From positions 10,292,001 through 10,356,000 of the forward strand of contig JAPYXD010000680.1 in NCBI GenBank assembly GCA_030998225.1: a stretch of DNA of 64,000 nucleotides. Direction: 5' to 3'. A program made the translations under genes and the position numbers. A model generated the notes under the pieces. It had not been told where the DNA came from, did no database searches, and saw only the letters and a list, made by a program, of their open reading frames with translations. Numbering within the stretch: position 1 is the stretch's first letter; the number at the start of each line of letters is the position of its first letter. This document shows, in pieces, positions 33,787-45,258 of the stretch. This DNA comes from Diplolepis rosae. Lineage: Eukaryota; Arthropoda; Insecta; Hymenoptera; Diplolepididae.

Positions 33787-35725
33787 ATATATATATATAT
33801 ATATATATTCTTCATTATAAACGCTTAATCGTCAATAATTTACTGATTAACTTCATAATTACTAATTACTATTTCACTTTAGAAAGTATTTTTATAATTT
33901 GCTTTGAAGAAAAACATTAAGACATTAAGAAGTGCGAGTCTATACGATTTTCATACTGTATGTGTACTTACGGAAATTAACACTGCAAATCAACGAGCGA
34001 GTATCCACCTTCGGTAATTGCTTGATCGATGAGCACCTTCAATGGTTTAAGTTCGACCTTAAGTGGTAATTATATCCCGAGATCAATTACGAATTATTCT
34101 ATTCATACTAGGAAAAAAGTTCAATTTATTCAAGTTGGAAAAAATACAAAGTCTTTTTAAACAAACTTTTATAGTAATTTCAAAAATAACTGAAATTTCG
34201 ATTGAAAACTGTTACATGATCATGAAGACTGAATTTTCAAAATGGCCGCCTAAAGAGATAGTTTCTCACAAGAAAATATCAAAAATGGATATCACTAATG
34301 CTAACGGATATTAAAAACTGAAGAATACAAAACTGTAAATTAAGATTTTGAATGAAAAAGTGTATTTCCGTTAATAATTAGTAAAAAATCATATTAATCT
34401 ATCAGATATATAGAGTAAATATTTTTAAATAGTGAAAGCATAACTCATTCCGTAAATGTTACAGAAATTTTCCTGCGATTTACCAATTTATCGTGACATT
34501 AACATATTTGTCTAAAAATATTAGAGAAGAGTTTTTGATAATGTTACTTGCATGAACAGAAAATTGGTAGATTCTACTGAAATATCTACTCAACCTACTT
34601 TATAAACTCGAATATAAATATAAATATAAAAATATATTAAAACTAACAAATATTATTAAAATAATGAAGCCAACTAAGAACATCAACAATATTTGATTAT
34701 TAAAATATATACATATGTATTAAAATTGAAATAAAAGTTTATATTTTTTAAGATGAAAGTATTTTAAATTTAATATACGTTACTGAAAAAAACCTCCATT
34801 ACATGTAATGGAAGTTTAATACCGAAATTTTCAACAGTGATAGATAACGAATAAATTCAGTAAGGACCTTCACAGATAAATCCCTAAAAATACTGCATAA
34901 CCAGTAAAATTTGCTGCTTAATCAGTGAAAAATTAATTTTAATGGCCCATTTTCCACTGATCTGAATTTAAAGTTCACAAAATCAGTCATTCTCTCACTA
35001 TTTCAACCCTTTAATCTTCACCTCACAGATTTATTCAAAATGCGTAAGAACAACAATGAACCTTTTTTTCTTTCTCTTCGCGAAATTTGCGGAACAGGAA
35101 AAAGAGTTCCTTCCGGCCACGAACTGCACTTGCAACTGACTCAGGTATCTTAGTTTGATCAAGTTGAAACCTTGAGTATCGAAAATGACCTTGGATTTCG
35201 TAATTTGCGTATTCGGATGGACCTTGGTCAAGCAAGCCTTTTGCTCTAGGTAGTAAATCAAGGTAGAAATACCCACAAGGTGATGGAGACTAGTATTAAG
35301 GGTTTAAAAGAGGAAAAGATAGAGCTGAGCTGACCGACGGCTAGCAAAAGGTTCGGATCCATTACGAAAATCTCCTTGGAGAAGCCGCAGTGCAAATTTC
35401 GAGGTCATGCAGGTATCGAGCTGCATTTGTTTTGCATAACTGCGTAACCCGTGTAATCTGAAAACAGGGTTAGGTGCAGGCAGGTTTCACGGCAAAAGGC
35501 TTTGTCGGGGAAATTTCCTAGGTCATACTGAAGAAGGCCTTTCTGACTACAATTCGTTCTGCTTCAGTTACTAACAATAGCAAAGGGCGCCCCACGTTTC
35601 AGAAGACTCGCGGTTTACGAATATGGCGTGCTTTGAATTTTTAGCGAGTTGGGACCTTAACTTTTGTCCAAGAGGTAGACGATATTCTAAAATTTGTATA
35701 ATGGGGAATTCTCCCAAGAAAGACA
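33787..35725. other. No gene; fragments of MITEs and a GC-richer segment
   Basis: 34380-34620 is a decayed CACGGAG MITE. 34665-34860 belongs to the foldback family (CCAACTAAGAACATCAAC; a CCATTACATGTAATGG palindrome at about 34797). 35030-35700 is GC-richer and probably single copy; nested minus-strand ORFs (35031-35276) lack a domain. Confidence 0.45.
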
Positions 35726-35999
35726 ATCTCTAAATTTGAATCAGTCAAAATCTACTGAAACAATCAGTGAAATTTGACTGATTCAAGTATCTAAAAAGAG
35801 GCTACTGTAAATCAGTCAAATTTCACTGATTGTTTCAGTGAAAATTGACTGATTTGACAGTGAAAAATATTTTTTTCACTGATGAATTAGTGAAAATTAA
35901 CTGATTTAACAGTGAAAAATATCTATTCACTGATGAATCAGTGAAAATGCAAATAACTGATTCAATCAGTAGAAATTTGACTAATTCAGATTTAGAGAG
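35726..35999. mobile_element. MITE, CTCTCTAAA family, copy 3 (CA duplication)
   Basis: 274 bp, left end decayed to ATCTCTAAATTTGAATCAGT, right TTTAGAGAG; direct CA at 35724-35725 and 36000-36001. Interior has rearranged CACTGATGAATCAGTG phrases. Confidence 0.88.
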
Positions 36000-36001
36000 C
36001 A

Positions 36002-37091
36002 GTTAATAAAGTCACGATACTGAACTTGAGGTTTTTTGCAACTAAAGAGTCACTTTTCAGAATTTTATTAATGATATTTGCAAATAATTTTAGCAAGAGA
36101 GTCAGATTCTGATTTTATAAAATTTGGGTCAACTTTTTTAGGTAGACTACTGGTCAGAATTGTGGGACCACCTGTTTTTTGATGATTGCTTAAATTATCT
36201 TAATTTTAATTCTGTGAGTGATGAAATTTGTACTTTTAATAATGTGAAAGCCATGAAAAATATCTTTAAAATTAATCCAGAATGAAGTCGTTTTGTTAAA
36301 TTTTGAAGAAGTTATTGCGAAAAGTCCAAATTTCAATGTTTTCTTAAATTTTAAATAACTTTCGAAATAATTAACATTCTTTGATGTTCTTGGGCTCATT
36401 TTAAAGATAAAATTCTACAGAATTGCAGTAATTTGTCATTGTAAATGTATAATTGTTTTCTTGCATAATGCAAAAAGTTAAAATTGTTTTATATTTCTTG
36501 TATAAATGTTTATAAATGTTGGATTTTTCCAATTTTTTATTTGAACTTTAACCTCGTGCACTATGTAAGAAAACATTTACAGATCAATTATTATAATTTT
36601 TTTCGATTTTGTAGGAATTCAGCTTTAAAATGAGTGCAAGAATATTAAAAAATGTTGATTATTTCGAAAGTTATTTAAAATTTAAGAGAGCATTGAAACC
36701 TCGACTATTTCTGCAATAACTTCTTCAAAATTTAACAAAGCGAATTCATGCTAGACTCATTTCGTAAAGAATTTTGATTGCTTTGAATTTAATTAAGGAA
36801 AGGTTCTACACTTCAGTGGGAAAATCGGGCCTATTTTTCGGAAATGAATTGCAAAGGATCTACTAAAGATATCAACACAATTTTTTATTTATTTAAAGAT
36901 ACATCCTTTCACTTTAAATCTGTATTTTTGCAAATTTTCAAACATGAATTCTGCGACCTTGGAACGTCTTTGAACTTGTCGCTACCAAAAACAACATGGG
37001 TGTCATTGTTGTATCACATCGACAAAATCAAAATTTTGTATATTGCTTATTTTTTCGGGGAAAATATTCTCTACAACTTAACCGTTTCCAA
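36002..37091. other. No gene recognised
   Basis: Two inverted-looking relatives lie at 36230-36400 and 36640-36770 (GAAGTTATTGCGAAAAGTCC with AACATTCTTTGATG, against inverted TTATTTCGAAAGTTATTTAA with ATTTCTGCAATAACTTCTTC), so this is probably another decayed foldback element. ORF 36844-37098 has no domain and runs into the next repeat. Confidence 0.4.
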
Positions 37092-37488
37092 TTTTTGAAA
37101 ATAAATTCTTTAATGGCTGAAATCATTAAAAATCAATTTTCCAAAACAAAATTTTTATAAACAAATTGCTGTATTTGATAATAATTGATTCATTTTCAAA
37201 AATTGGAAACGGTTAAGTTGTAGAGAATATTTTTCCCGAAAAAATAAGCTATAATTTAAGAAACTTCAATCATTTTCAAAAAATTCGTAAGAAGCGATAG
37301 TAAGGAAAAATCCTATTACAAAAAACATTATTAAAAAATTATTTTTCGTAATTTTTAAATTTTTTCATTAAAAAGAGTGTTTTTCTTTACATATGACACG
37401 GCTGATGATATAATTTCCCGTCTTGAAATCATAGAAAAACTTCTTTTTCCAGAGACTGATTTTTGGCACGACAACTACCTTAAGTTCA
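37092..37488 (+). repeat. Copy of the 32.5-kb foldback module, with a short inverted flank
   Basis: 37180-37488 matches 32490-32872 almost base for base (GAAACGGTTAAGTTGTAGAG, GATAGTAAGGAAAAATCCT, TCCAGAGACTGATTTTTGG). 37020-37180 is the same start in inverted orientation, so this copy is a partial palindrome. Confidence 0.85.
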
Positions 37489-37489
37489 C

Positions 37490-37785
37490 AATTTTGGCTA
37501 AACTACGTTTCAATTTAGGGAAAAAAGTGTAATAGTAAGAATTTTTCGCAGTGAAATACTGAACTATATGAAAATTTACTATAGATTGTTTCAAACTTGA
37601 CCATAACCTATACTAAAGTTTCATATCGTTTTTCGAATCTTTAGTATTTTGACTGCGCAAAATTTCCAGTCTGCTAGGAATAATTATCATTGCACCTCGA
37701 TTTTCCCTAGATTCCTAATATTGTTTAGAAGTTTTACTATAAAATAAAACAAATATTGCTATATAAAGTATCTCCGTGTACAAAT
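37490..37785. mobile_element. MITE, CACGGAG/TTTAGGGAAAAA family, partial copy
   Basis: Contains CGTTTCAATTTAGGGAAAAA near the left and ends TATCTCCGTG before TA at 37784-37785. The left tip is lost at the junction with the previous repeat. Parallel copy at 44331-44880. Confidence 0.7.
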
Positions 37786-37851
37786 CTGTAGCAGTTACGT
37801 ACCACTTCTTAAAACAATACTTGTTTAACTCCCGTTACGTAAGAATTACTC

Positions 37852-38130
37852 CACGGAGACACTTTTTATATCAATTTTTACTATAGTATTTTTCAATTTA
37901 GGGAAAAACGTATCACTTTGAGAACTTTTGTTAGTAAAAATACTTAACTTTATAATAATGATATGAAACTTCAGCATAGCTCATAGCAAATTTGACTATA
38001 GTTTATACTAAAGTTTCATATCATTATTATAAAGTTTAGTATTTTTACTAACAAAAATTCTCAAAGTGATACGTTTTTCCCTAAATTGAAAAATACTATA
38101 GTAAAAATTGATATAAAAAGTTTCTCCGTG
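37852..38130. mobile_element. Palindromic MITE, CACGGAGA family
   Basis: 279 bp, near-perfect palindrome with about 130-bp arms; CACGGAGACACTTTTTATAT at the left, AAAAAGTTTCTCCGTG at the right. Inner phrases TTTTTCAATTTAGGGAAAAA and GTTAGTAAAAATACTTAACT recur inverted. TA follows the right end; the left flank is TC, so the duplication is not intact. Confidence 0.85.
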
Positions 38131-39174
38131 TACTCAGTAATATGCAATGGGTACATTACTGTTTTTAATCCTGTTACATGATAGTTTTTTAATTTATACT
38201 TCCGTAATGTATGCTAGATAATTGCTATTATCTATAACACTATAACAACTATATAACTTGATGATAGCAATTTTGAAAGATATTGTTACCTTTATCTAAT
38301 GGAATAGTTACTTTACCATTCTGTAACACTAACCACAATACACTATTATTTTATCTGTTTATAGAAGTTGCAGAAAGTGTTTACTCCGTAAAGTTTGAAA
38401 TATTGTTTGTAGATTTGTTTGTAAAAGACGAAATTGTTTATGAATCACTATGTTATATGTTTCTTTCTTTCAAGATTTCTTGCCACAAAAAATGTGTCAT
38501 GCGACACAAAAATATTCCCACACATTTTCACTACGAAATTACGTAGTCGAGATTAATTGGCCTGCAATATCTAACAGAAAGTCGTATAAATAACCCCAGA
38601 AGCGGAAAATTAGTTATTAGAATTGGCACAAGTGTGTATCTTGGAGACTGTTCGCATCATACGTTAAACGTTATAATCTGTATTCGTCTATTAAAATGTA
38701 TAAATATAAATCGTAAATGGTACTTGCAAAAGTACACTGTTAGGAATGTTCGAAAATTTACAAAATTTGTATGTTACAAAGCTAACGTAAAATTTGACGA
38801 TATTTATGATGTTTTTGAGTAAAGGTATCTTAAAATTGCGAAAAATGAACTGAATTTCATGAAATTTTGCCTAATATTATGAAACTCAACTGAATTTTCA
38901 TAAAATATATCTTAAAATTATCAAACTGCAACAGAATTTTTATAAAATTTCCAGTTACATTTAATTGCATAAAACTTCTGTTACCCAAAGCGTAAAGTTA
39001 TCTTCCTGTTACAAGTTTCAGAATTTCCACATACAAGTATTGGAATCCTCAATACTTTGTAACTGAAAATTAAGAAATAGTTCCTTAAATTTATTAAAGA
39101 GTAACTGAATTATCTGAAATTCTATCTTAATTTTACGAAACTGTGACTGAATAAAACTCCAGTCACATGTTTCG
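38131..39174. other. No gene recognised
   Basis: AT-rich with many TTACxTTTxTAATxxxGTTAC-like phrases. ORFs 38283-38546 and 38634-38822 show no domain. Confidence 0.4.
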
Positions 39175-40335
39175 GGACAATAGTGACAGTATAAAATATT
39201 TATAAATTCAATAGGTATTTCTGTGCAGTTCACCGTTTTTTTTTGCAAACGTAACAGATTTGTCAATGAATATTACAAAAATACCTGTTACACTTTAAAA
39301 ACCGAATATTGACTGTCGAACAATTCCGTTCACTATGAATGGATTTTCTACTCAAAATTGGCATAAGAGGAAATCCTCTAACAGTTGAAATATTTTCGTT
39401 TCAAGTGCTATCATTTTATTGACAAAGTTTTTCCTTTGCTCTGGAAATAAAATCCTTTGTCATGTGAAGGAAGTATAATTTCGATGTTAAAATAAAACAA
39501 ATTCTATGATATAACCTATAAGAAATATACACAAGCCAAACTTTGACAAATCCCAATATTCAATCGATCACTTTCAATAATATAATAACGACCCGTCTTA
39601 GATTTCAGCTTAAAGAAATTTTAAGATATAACTTTGCTTACATTACAAATTTTCCAATACGTGTAAAATTGAAAGTCCATAATCTATTAAATATATAATG
39701 TTGGAAAAATGTTACAAAATTATTTTTAAACTTTGTTGCATTTTAAATTTCACAATAAATTCTATAGTAAACATTTTACTAATAATTTCGAATCAAAATA
39801 TTTTTTTACAAATAAAAAAAATATATTCTTCGTAGTTGGCACCGTACTGACAAAATATCTGTGAACAGATTAGCATCAGACGATGTACACTCACTAATGC
39901 GCAGGCGCACTTCGTCTCCTAGTCTAGAAATGCAATCCTTACATAATTAGAGGATTTCTTTTCAGAGTCAAAAAAAATCGTTCATTGCTAAAAATATTTT
40001 CTTTTTGCATCTCACAGATGAGTTTTGTAACAGGAAAAAGATTCTGTTGGTAGACAAAAGGAATATGCTTAATTTCAATGGATGCATTCTGAAAAGAACG
40101 TAATTTCACTATGGATAGACTTTTTTTTAGAGTGTAGGTAACATTTTGATGAAAATTCTTTATTTTGTATATTTACCAGGTATTTCTGTAATATTCATCG
40201 ATACGCATCTGTTGTATCTACGAAAAGTGGTTAAATGTTCTTAAATATTTGTTAAATTTATAAATATATTATGCTGTCACTATTTTAACTTGTAGATTCA
40301 GTAAATGTAAGAGATTTTCTACTCCGTGTTGAAGC
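39175..40335. mobile_element. Palindromic MITE, CACGGAG family, split by a TA element
   Basis: The left part 39175-39290 (TAGTGACAGTATAAAATATT, TCAATAGGTATTTCTGTGCA) and right part 40137-40335 (TTATGCTGTCACTATTTTAA, GATTCAGTAAATGTAAGAG, CTCCGTG) are the two sides of one MITE. The insert 39291-40134 lies at an internal TA. Confidence 0.75.
39291..40134. mobile_element. 844-bp TA-flanked element (CACTNTAAAAA ends), short form
   Basis: TA at 39289-39290 and 40135-40136; left CACTTTAAAAACCG, right TTTTTTTTAGAGTG. Shorter than the 25281-26464 copy by a block of about 380 bp, but it has a piece of about 48 bp (CCCAATATTCAATCGATCAC and following) that the longer copy lacks. Confidence 0.88.
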
Positions 40336-40377
40336 AATTAAAACTGTTTATAGCCGATATAAAACAATAATGATTTA

Positions 40378-40776
40378 CTCTCTAAACCTGAATCAGTTAA
40401 ATAGTCACTGATTATATCAGTGAAAATATATCAACTGATGAATCAGTGCCCTGCTTTGACTTCACTGAGGAATCAGTGAACGCGCCACGTGAACGTAACT
40501 TTTGAATCCGCGTATCCAAAAAATGCATCTACACGTTACTGCATTATCGAACTTTAAAAAGAGGTTAGATTCTTTCTAGTGATGTTTAACCTAAAATAAA
40601 CGAGTTCATCAATCGTTAAAATATATTATATTTCACTGATTAAATAAGTGAGTTCAATCTATTTCACTGATTCATCAGTCGAATTTTACTGATTCTCAGT
40701 GAAAGACTTATAGCTACTTCCATCAGTGAATAGTCACTGCGAATCAGTGGCCGTTCACTGATTCAGGTTTAGAGAG
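40378..40776. mobile_element. MITE, CTCTCTAAA family, copy 4 (TA duplication)
   Basis: 399 bp, ends CTCTCTAAACCTGAATCAGT and ACTGATTCAGGTTTAGAGAG, an exact 20-bp-plus inverted pair. Direct TA at 40376-40377 and 40777-40778. The longest copy, with a unique middle. Confidence 0.92.
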
Positions 40777-40929
40777 TACATCATGTTTTTAAAGCTAAAA
40801 ATGATATAATACTAATTTCGATCAAACATTTCCGGTACAATATCATTGTACTAATCATTGACCCACAGTAATTAATTTCCAATTTTCATTAGACCAAAAC
40901 AGAACAATTTCAAAAATTTAATTTAATTT

Positions 40930-41275
40930 AAAATAAATTCTTGTGACAGCATACAATTTTTGTCAGTTTAACAAATATTTTAGTACAATTCACTACTTTT
41001 TTTGTCAATATGTTAAAATAACAATAGCATGATGTTCTTATAAGTTTAATAAATAATTTAATACAATTTACCGTTTTTTTATCGATGAATATTACAGAAA
41101 TTCTATAAATTAAATAGGCTTTTCTGTAATATTGATTGACAAATCTGTTATGTTTACAAAAAAGCAAGGAATGCTGCTAAAATATTTATCTAGTTTACAG
41201 GAAAATTTCTGCTGGCACTATTTTAACTGATGTAATCAGTAAGTGCAAGAGATTTCTTTCTTCCGTGGTATGTAA
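40930..41275. mobile_element. Decayed palindromic MITE, CACGGAG family
   Basis: Contains TTGTGACAGCATACAATTTT on the left, GGCACTATTTTAACTGATG and TTCTTCCGTG on the right. The internal order follows the 30238 copy. Ends are uncertain. Confidence 0.6.
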
Positions 41276-42258
41276 ATACTAATTTAATACGAATGTTTTC
41301 TGAAAATAAATAATTTTGCAACATCATATGTATATATATTAAATAAGAATTTAATCTTAGGCGTGTATTTTTGATATGTTGATAAAAGTAATCTTCTATT
41401 TATTGGCATGACATATTTACAAAGTAACTCAGCATGAAATAGACAGAAATGAACTTGGATACAGTCCAGGTGAAATCTGTGAGCAATATTCGTAGATATT
41501 ATTGCAAGAAAGCTAAGCATATAAAAAATATCAAAATATCAGAAAAATATTTGGTTTATTCAACTAAAATTAAGTTTGATTAACCAAAGAATTTGCTCAT
41601 TATAGGTTGACCAAATGTTCGCTTAATTCAACTAAATCATTTGTTTCATTCAACGAAAATTGTTTGTTTTGATACTATTTGGTTGAATCAAGCAAATTAT
41701 AGTTAATTTAACAAAATTATTCTGTTAGGTCTAGTGAATATTTTTTCTGGGTCTAAGTGATGATCACAATCAAAATAGCGCAAGAGAATAGTATTTATAG
41801 ATATAAACAAAATACAAAATTGAAGAATAACATATTGTTATTAACCTTATCGTTAATTAATCAAATTGATACCAAACCCATAAAATGCTTATTTTTACCT
41901 CAAAATTCTTCTGGTTTAAAATCAATTTCAGGGTGTGAATAAATACCATCTGCCTGACTTAAAAATTTGACGTCAGTACAACCTAACATTGACAATAGAC
42001 AGGCTCTAATTTCCTAATAATGATAAATGAATAAGTAGCTTGATGAATTTCGATTAAGGCCTCATTGACTACATTTGATTAATGATTGAAGAGTCTTTGT
42101 CTTCAATCCTCATGAAAACCACCACATTAGCCCATATTATAATATCTCCCATGTTCTAAAACATTGCATTGTAGAACGAATTATAAGTTTCATAATATTT
42201 CTGAAATAAAAAGAACAAAATTTACTAAATTCTATTATCTTTTCATCTCTCATCATCG
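41276..42258. other. No gene recognised
   Basis: 41540-41760 holds decayed TTTGGTTTATTCAAC-type MITE sequence. The other short ORFs (41284-41520 minus, 41757-41942 plus) have no domain. Confidence 0.45.
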
Positions 42259-42311
42259 TTGATTGATTGATTGATTGATTGATTGACTGATTGATTGACT
42301 GATTGATTGAT
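42259..42311. repeat. (GATT)n microsatellite
   Basis: About 13 tandem GATT units with GACT variants, a simple-sequence repeat. A minus-strand ORF that reads it as repeated INQS is an artefact. Confidence 0.95.
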
Positions 42312-42367
42312 AAAGGAAATATAATAGGGAGAAGTAACAGTACTTGAAATTTTTGTAAAAGATTACT

Positions 42368-42895
42368 CACAGGGAAAAAAACCTGTTACATTTACTGACT
42401 CCATAAGTTAAAATAGTGACAGCATGAAATTTCTATAAATTTAACAGATATTTTATTAAAATTCATCGCGTTTCTGTAAAAATAACATATTTGTCGAAAA
42501 CTATCTTATGTTTACATAAAAGTGGTAAATTTCACTGAAATATCTGCTAAATTTACAGAATTTTTATGCTCTCACTATTTCAAGTTATGCTCTCTAAATC
42601 TGAATCAGTCAAATTTTTACTGATTGAATCAGTGATTTGCCTTTTCACTGATTCACTAGTTAAAAAATATATTTCACTGTTAAATCAGTTGATTATCACT
42701 AATTGAATCAGTGAAAAGGATATTTTTCACTGTCAAATCAGTCAATTTTCACTGAAATAATCAGTGAAATTTGACTGATTTACAGTAACCTCTTTTTAGC
42801 TATTTGAATCAGTCAAATTTCACTGATAATCAGTAGATTTTGACTGATTCATATTTAGAGAGTGGATTCTGCAAAAGCAAAATCTTTTGGAATGA
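42368..42895. mobile_element. Palindromic MITE, CACGGAG family, split by a CTCTCTAAA MITE
   Basis: The left arm 42368-42470 (CACAGGGAAAAAAACCTG, CATAAGTTAAAATAGTGAC) pairs with 42530-42589 and then 42865-42895. Removing 42590-42862 with one TG joins CAAGTTATG to GATTCTGCAAAAG, which parallels ACTTATGTATTCAGTAAATC at 30508. Confidence 0.78.
42590..42862. mobile_element. MITE, CTCTCTAAA family, copy 5 (TG duplication)
   Basis: 273 bp, ends CTCTCTAAATCTGAATCAGT / ATATTTAGAGAG, direct TG at 42588-42589 and 42863-42864. Confidence 0.92.
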
Positions 42896-44328
42896 ACTTT
42901 ACTTTTCTTTTGAGTATAAAAAATGCCTCCAAAAGCAAATGCGATTGAAAGTCGTAAAAATAAAAATAATCAGAAAATTTCAAATTGTCTACTTTAGACC
43001 ACCCGGTAGGCAGATTCGAATCCTACGAGACCTTGACAAGAAAAGGTCAGAGTAGGAATCAGGGAGCGTCGTTCGAAGCACCGTAAATCACTTGAGATTA
43101 TGTGACTTTTCAAAGAAGGATGCGACTTGGGGTCTTCGGGGATGTAATGTATGAGATAGACTTCTTAGTTACTTTGTAGTACATGCATCCCGCGCTTTTC
43201 TTCGAATTACATCTTGTTGAACCAACGCGAAGCGCCGCACGTAACAGGGATACAGCGATATATATCAAGTTTGCCATAATTCACCAGGATTGCACTAATT
43301 ATTCTTCCCCTAACTGCAAGTGAGTTTTCACATCATTACTAGTAAATAGATATTACAAGATTTACTTTACATGTCAAAATACCTAAAGGGTTATTTCTCA
43401 TCGAGCCAATATTGAGCCATTATTGTCCAACACAGGCCGAACTATGAAATGATATTCAATTGCTAGTCTTAGTCCAATTTTGTTTCGATCATGAACATCG
43501 AACAAAATGCTTAAAACTTGCTTGGAAAATTATAAGGCATTTTATAAGATTAATTGAATCTGGAAGTTAAAATGAATCGTTACAAAATGGTACTTCTTTA
43601 TTGAACCAATATTGGCCAAGATAGGCAGAACTTTCAAGTGATTACGACCTGACCAAGAAATTGGTAGGTGAGTCTAGAGTTCTTAAATTCTCGAGAATTT
43701 TAGTTCAAGAAATATAACCGAGAATATTAGAGTTTAAAGAATATAAGAGAATATAAGAGAATATAAAGAGAATTTTAAGAATTTATGGTTTAAATAATTA
43801 TTTATCAATGTTTATAGTACCTTTATACCCACTTATATAAATATATTTATGAATAAAGAAGAACCTGAGAGTAGTTTTACTGTCAATTAATTAAAATTAC
43901 ATACTGTTGAAATTCGAGGTTAGGTTCATTTTGAATTTAATACATTGAATACTGAAAATCTTAAATTAATATAATATTATACTTAAATTTATATCATCTC
44001 TATAATTATAGACTATATAGAAAATCCTTTATTAAACAATATAATGTATATAATATACATATAATAATTAGATTAAATCATATATTTATTCATCAAAATT
44101 CATAAAAAGTTATAAGCAGCAATCGGCCAACCGAAACGCTCGAGCTTCGAGAGCACATTTTGGAGTAAAGTCAAGATTTTTTTTCATTTCTGGAGATGGA
44201 TGTTTACTATATAACCAGAATATGATAAAAATATTAATAGGTAATTAATATTACATAATTATAATCACATAACTTTGAAAAATTTTCGAGTTGATCATTA
44301 TTTTATTTGATGTTGGTAATTGTGCCAA
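42896..44328. other. No gene recognised
   Basis: 43010-43260 is GC-richer with a GCGAAGCGC word but no larger match. 43390-43470 and 43590-43660 share GAGCCAATATTGAGCC-like text, a diverged internal duplication. 43735-43765 is a short (AGAATATA)n run. No ORF of interest. Confidence 0.4.
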
Positions 44329-44330
44329 TA

Positions 44331-44880
44331 CACGAAAAAACCCAATTTTACAATTTTTGTTAAAATACGTTTCAATTTAGGGAAAAACGTGTAATAGTGA
44401 GAATTTTTCGCAGCGAAATACTGAACTTTAGATGAGCCCAGGTCCGGCAATGTCGAGACCGGCCAGTCTAGATTGAATTACTTTGAGAGATTAGAATTTT
44501 TAATCAAATTTTATAAATGTTCAATTAAAATGATTTTTTTATCAAAACTTCATTAACTGACAACCAATTGGTAGCTAAACAGCCGCAAAGTAGTGGCTGG
44601 CCAGCCCCAGACCAGGTCCTATAGTCTGCGCCAGAACTGGAAACCAGACAGTCTGGCGCTAGCCAGCGCCATGAAATTTTTCCACACGAGAGATTGTATC
44701 AAACTTCACTATGACCTATGCTAAAGTTTCATTTTTCGAATCTTTAGTATTTCGACTGCAAAAAATTACCAGTCCACTAGGAATAATTACCATTGTACCT
44801 CGATTTTCCCTAGATTCATAAAGTTTTTAGAATCGTCATTATAAAATAAAACATATTTTGCTGTAAAAAGTTTCTCCGTG
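44331..44880. mobile_element. MITE, CACGGAG/TTTAGGGAAAAA family, with a GC-rich insert
   Basis: TA at 44329-44330 and 44881-44882; left CACGAAAAAACCC, right AGTTTCTCCGTG. Parallel to 37490-37785 (CGTTTCAATTTAGGGAAAAA, TCGATTTTCCCTAGATTC). It is interrupted near its middle by 44436-44669. Confidence 0.82.
44436..44669. mobile_element. 234-bp GC-rich insert with possible ATGA duplication
   Basis: Absent from the parallel copy at 37490-37785. ATGA occurs at 44432-44435 and 44670-44673. The ends are GC-rich (GCCCAGGTCCGG and CTAGCCAGCGCC) with an AT-rich middle, and contain several CCAG/CTGG words. No clear TIR; class unknown. Confidence 0.55.
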
Positions 44881-45035
44881 TAATTACATAACTTTGAAAA
44901 ATATTCGAATTGATAATTATTTTATTTGATTGCGCGCAATCGTGTCAATGTTGGTCCAAGACTGGCAATTAGACTCAGTTGTCTCTTAAAATAAAAAATT
45001 CACAAAAATCACGAATACTGGCCTAAAATCATCTT

Positions 45036-45256
45036 CTCTCTAAATCTGAATCAGTCAAATTTTCACTGATTGAATCAGTGATTTGCCTTTTTACTTATTC
45101 ATGAGTGAAAAAATTATTTTTCACTGTCAAATCATTCAATTTTCACTGAATTAATCAGTGAAATTTGACTGATTTACAGTAACCTCTTTTTAGCTATTTG
45201 AATCAGTCAAATTTCACTGATAATCAGTAGATTTTTACTGATTCAAATTTAGAGAG
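45036..45256. mobile_element. MITE, CTCTCTAAA family, copy 6 (TT duplication)
   Basis: 221 bp, ends CTCTCTAAATCTGAATCAGT / AATTTAGAGAG, direct TT at 45034-45035 and 45257-45258. Very similar to copy 5 (shared TTTACAGTAACCTCTTTTTA). Confidence 0.92.
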
Positions 45257-45258
45257 TT

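Noticed and set aside
35030..35280. Nested minus-strand ORFs in a GC-richer segment
   Set aside because: Two frames are open over the same bases and neither shows a known motif.
42999..43042. B-box-like GATTCGAATCC, considered as a tRNA
   Set aside because: The stem does not close with a 7-base loop, and no acceptor or anticodon arm is visible nearby.
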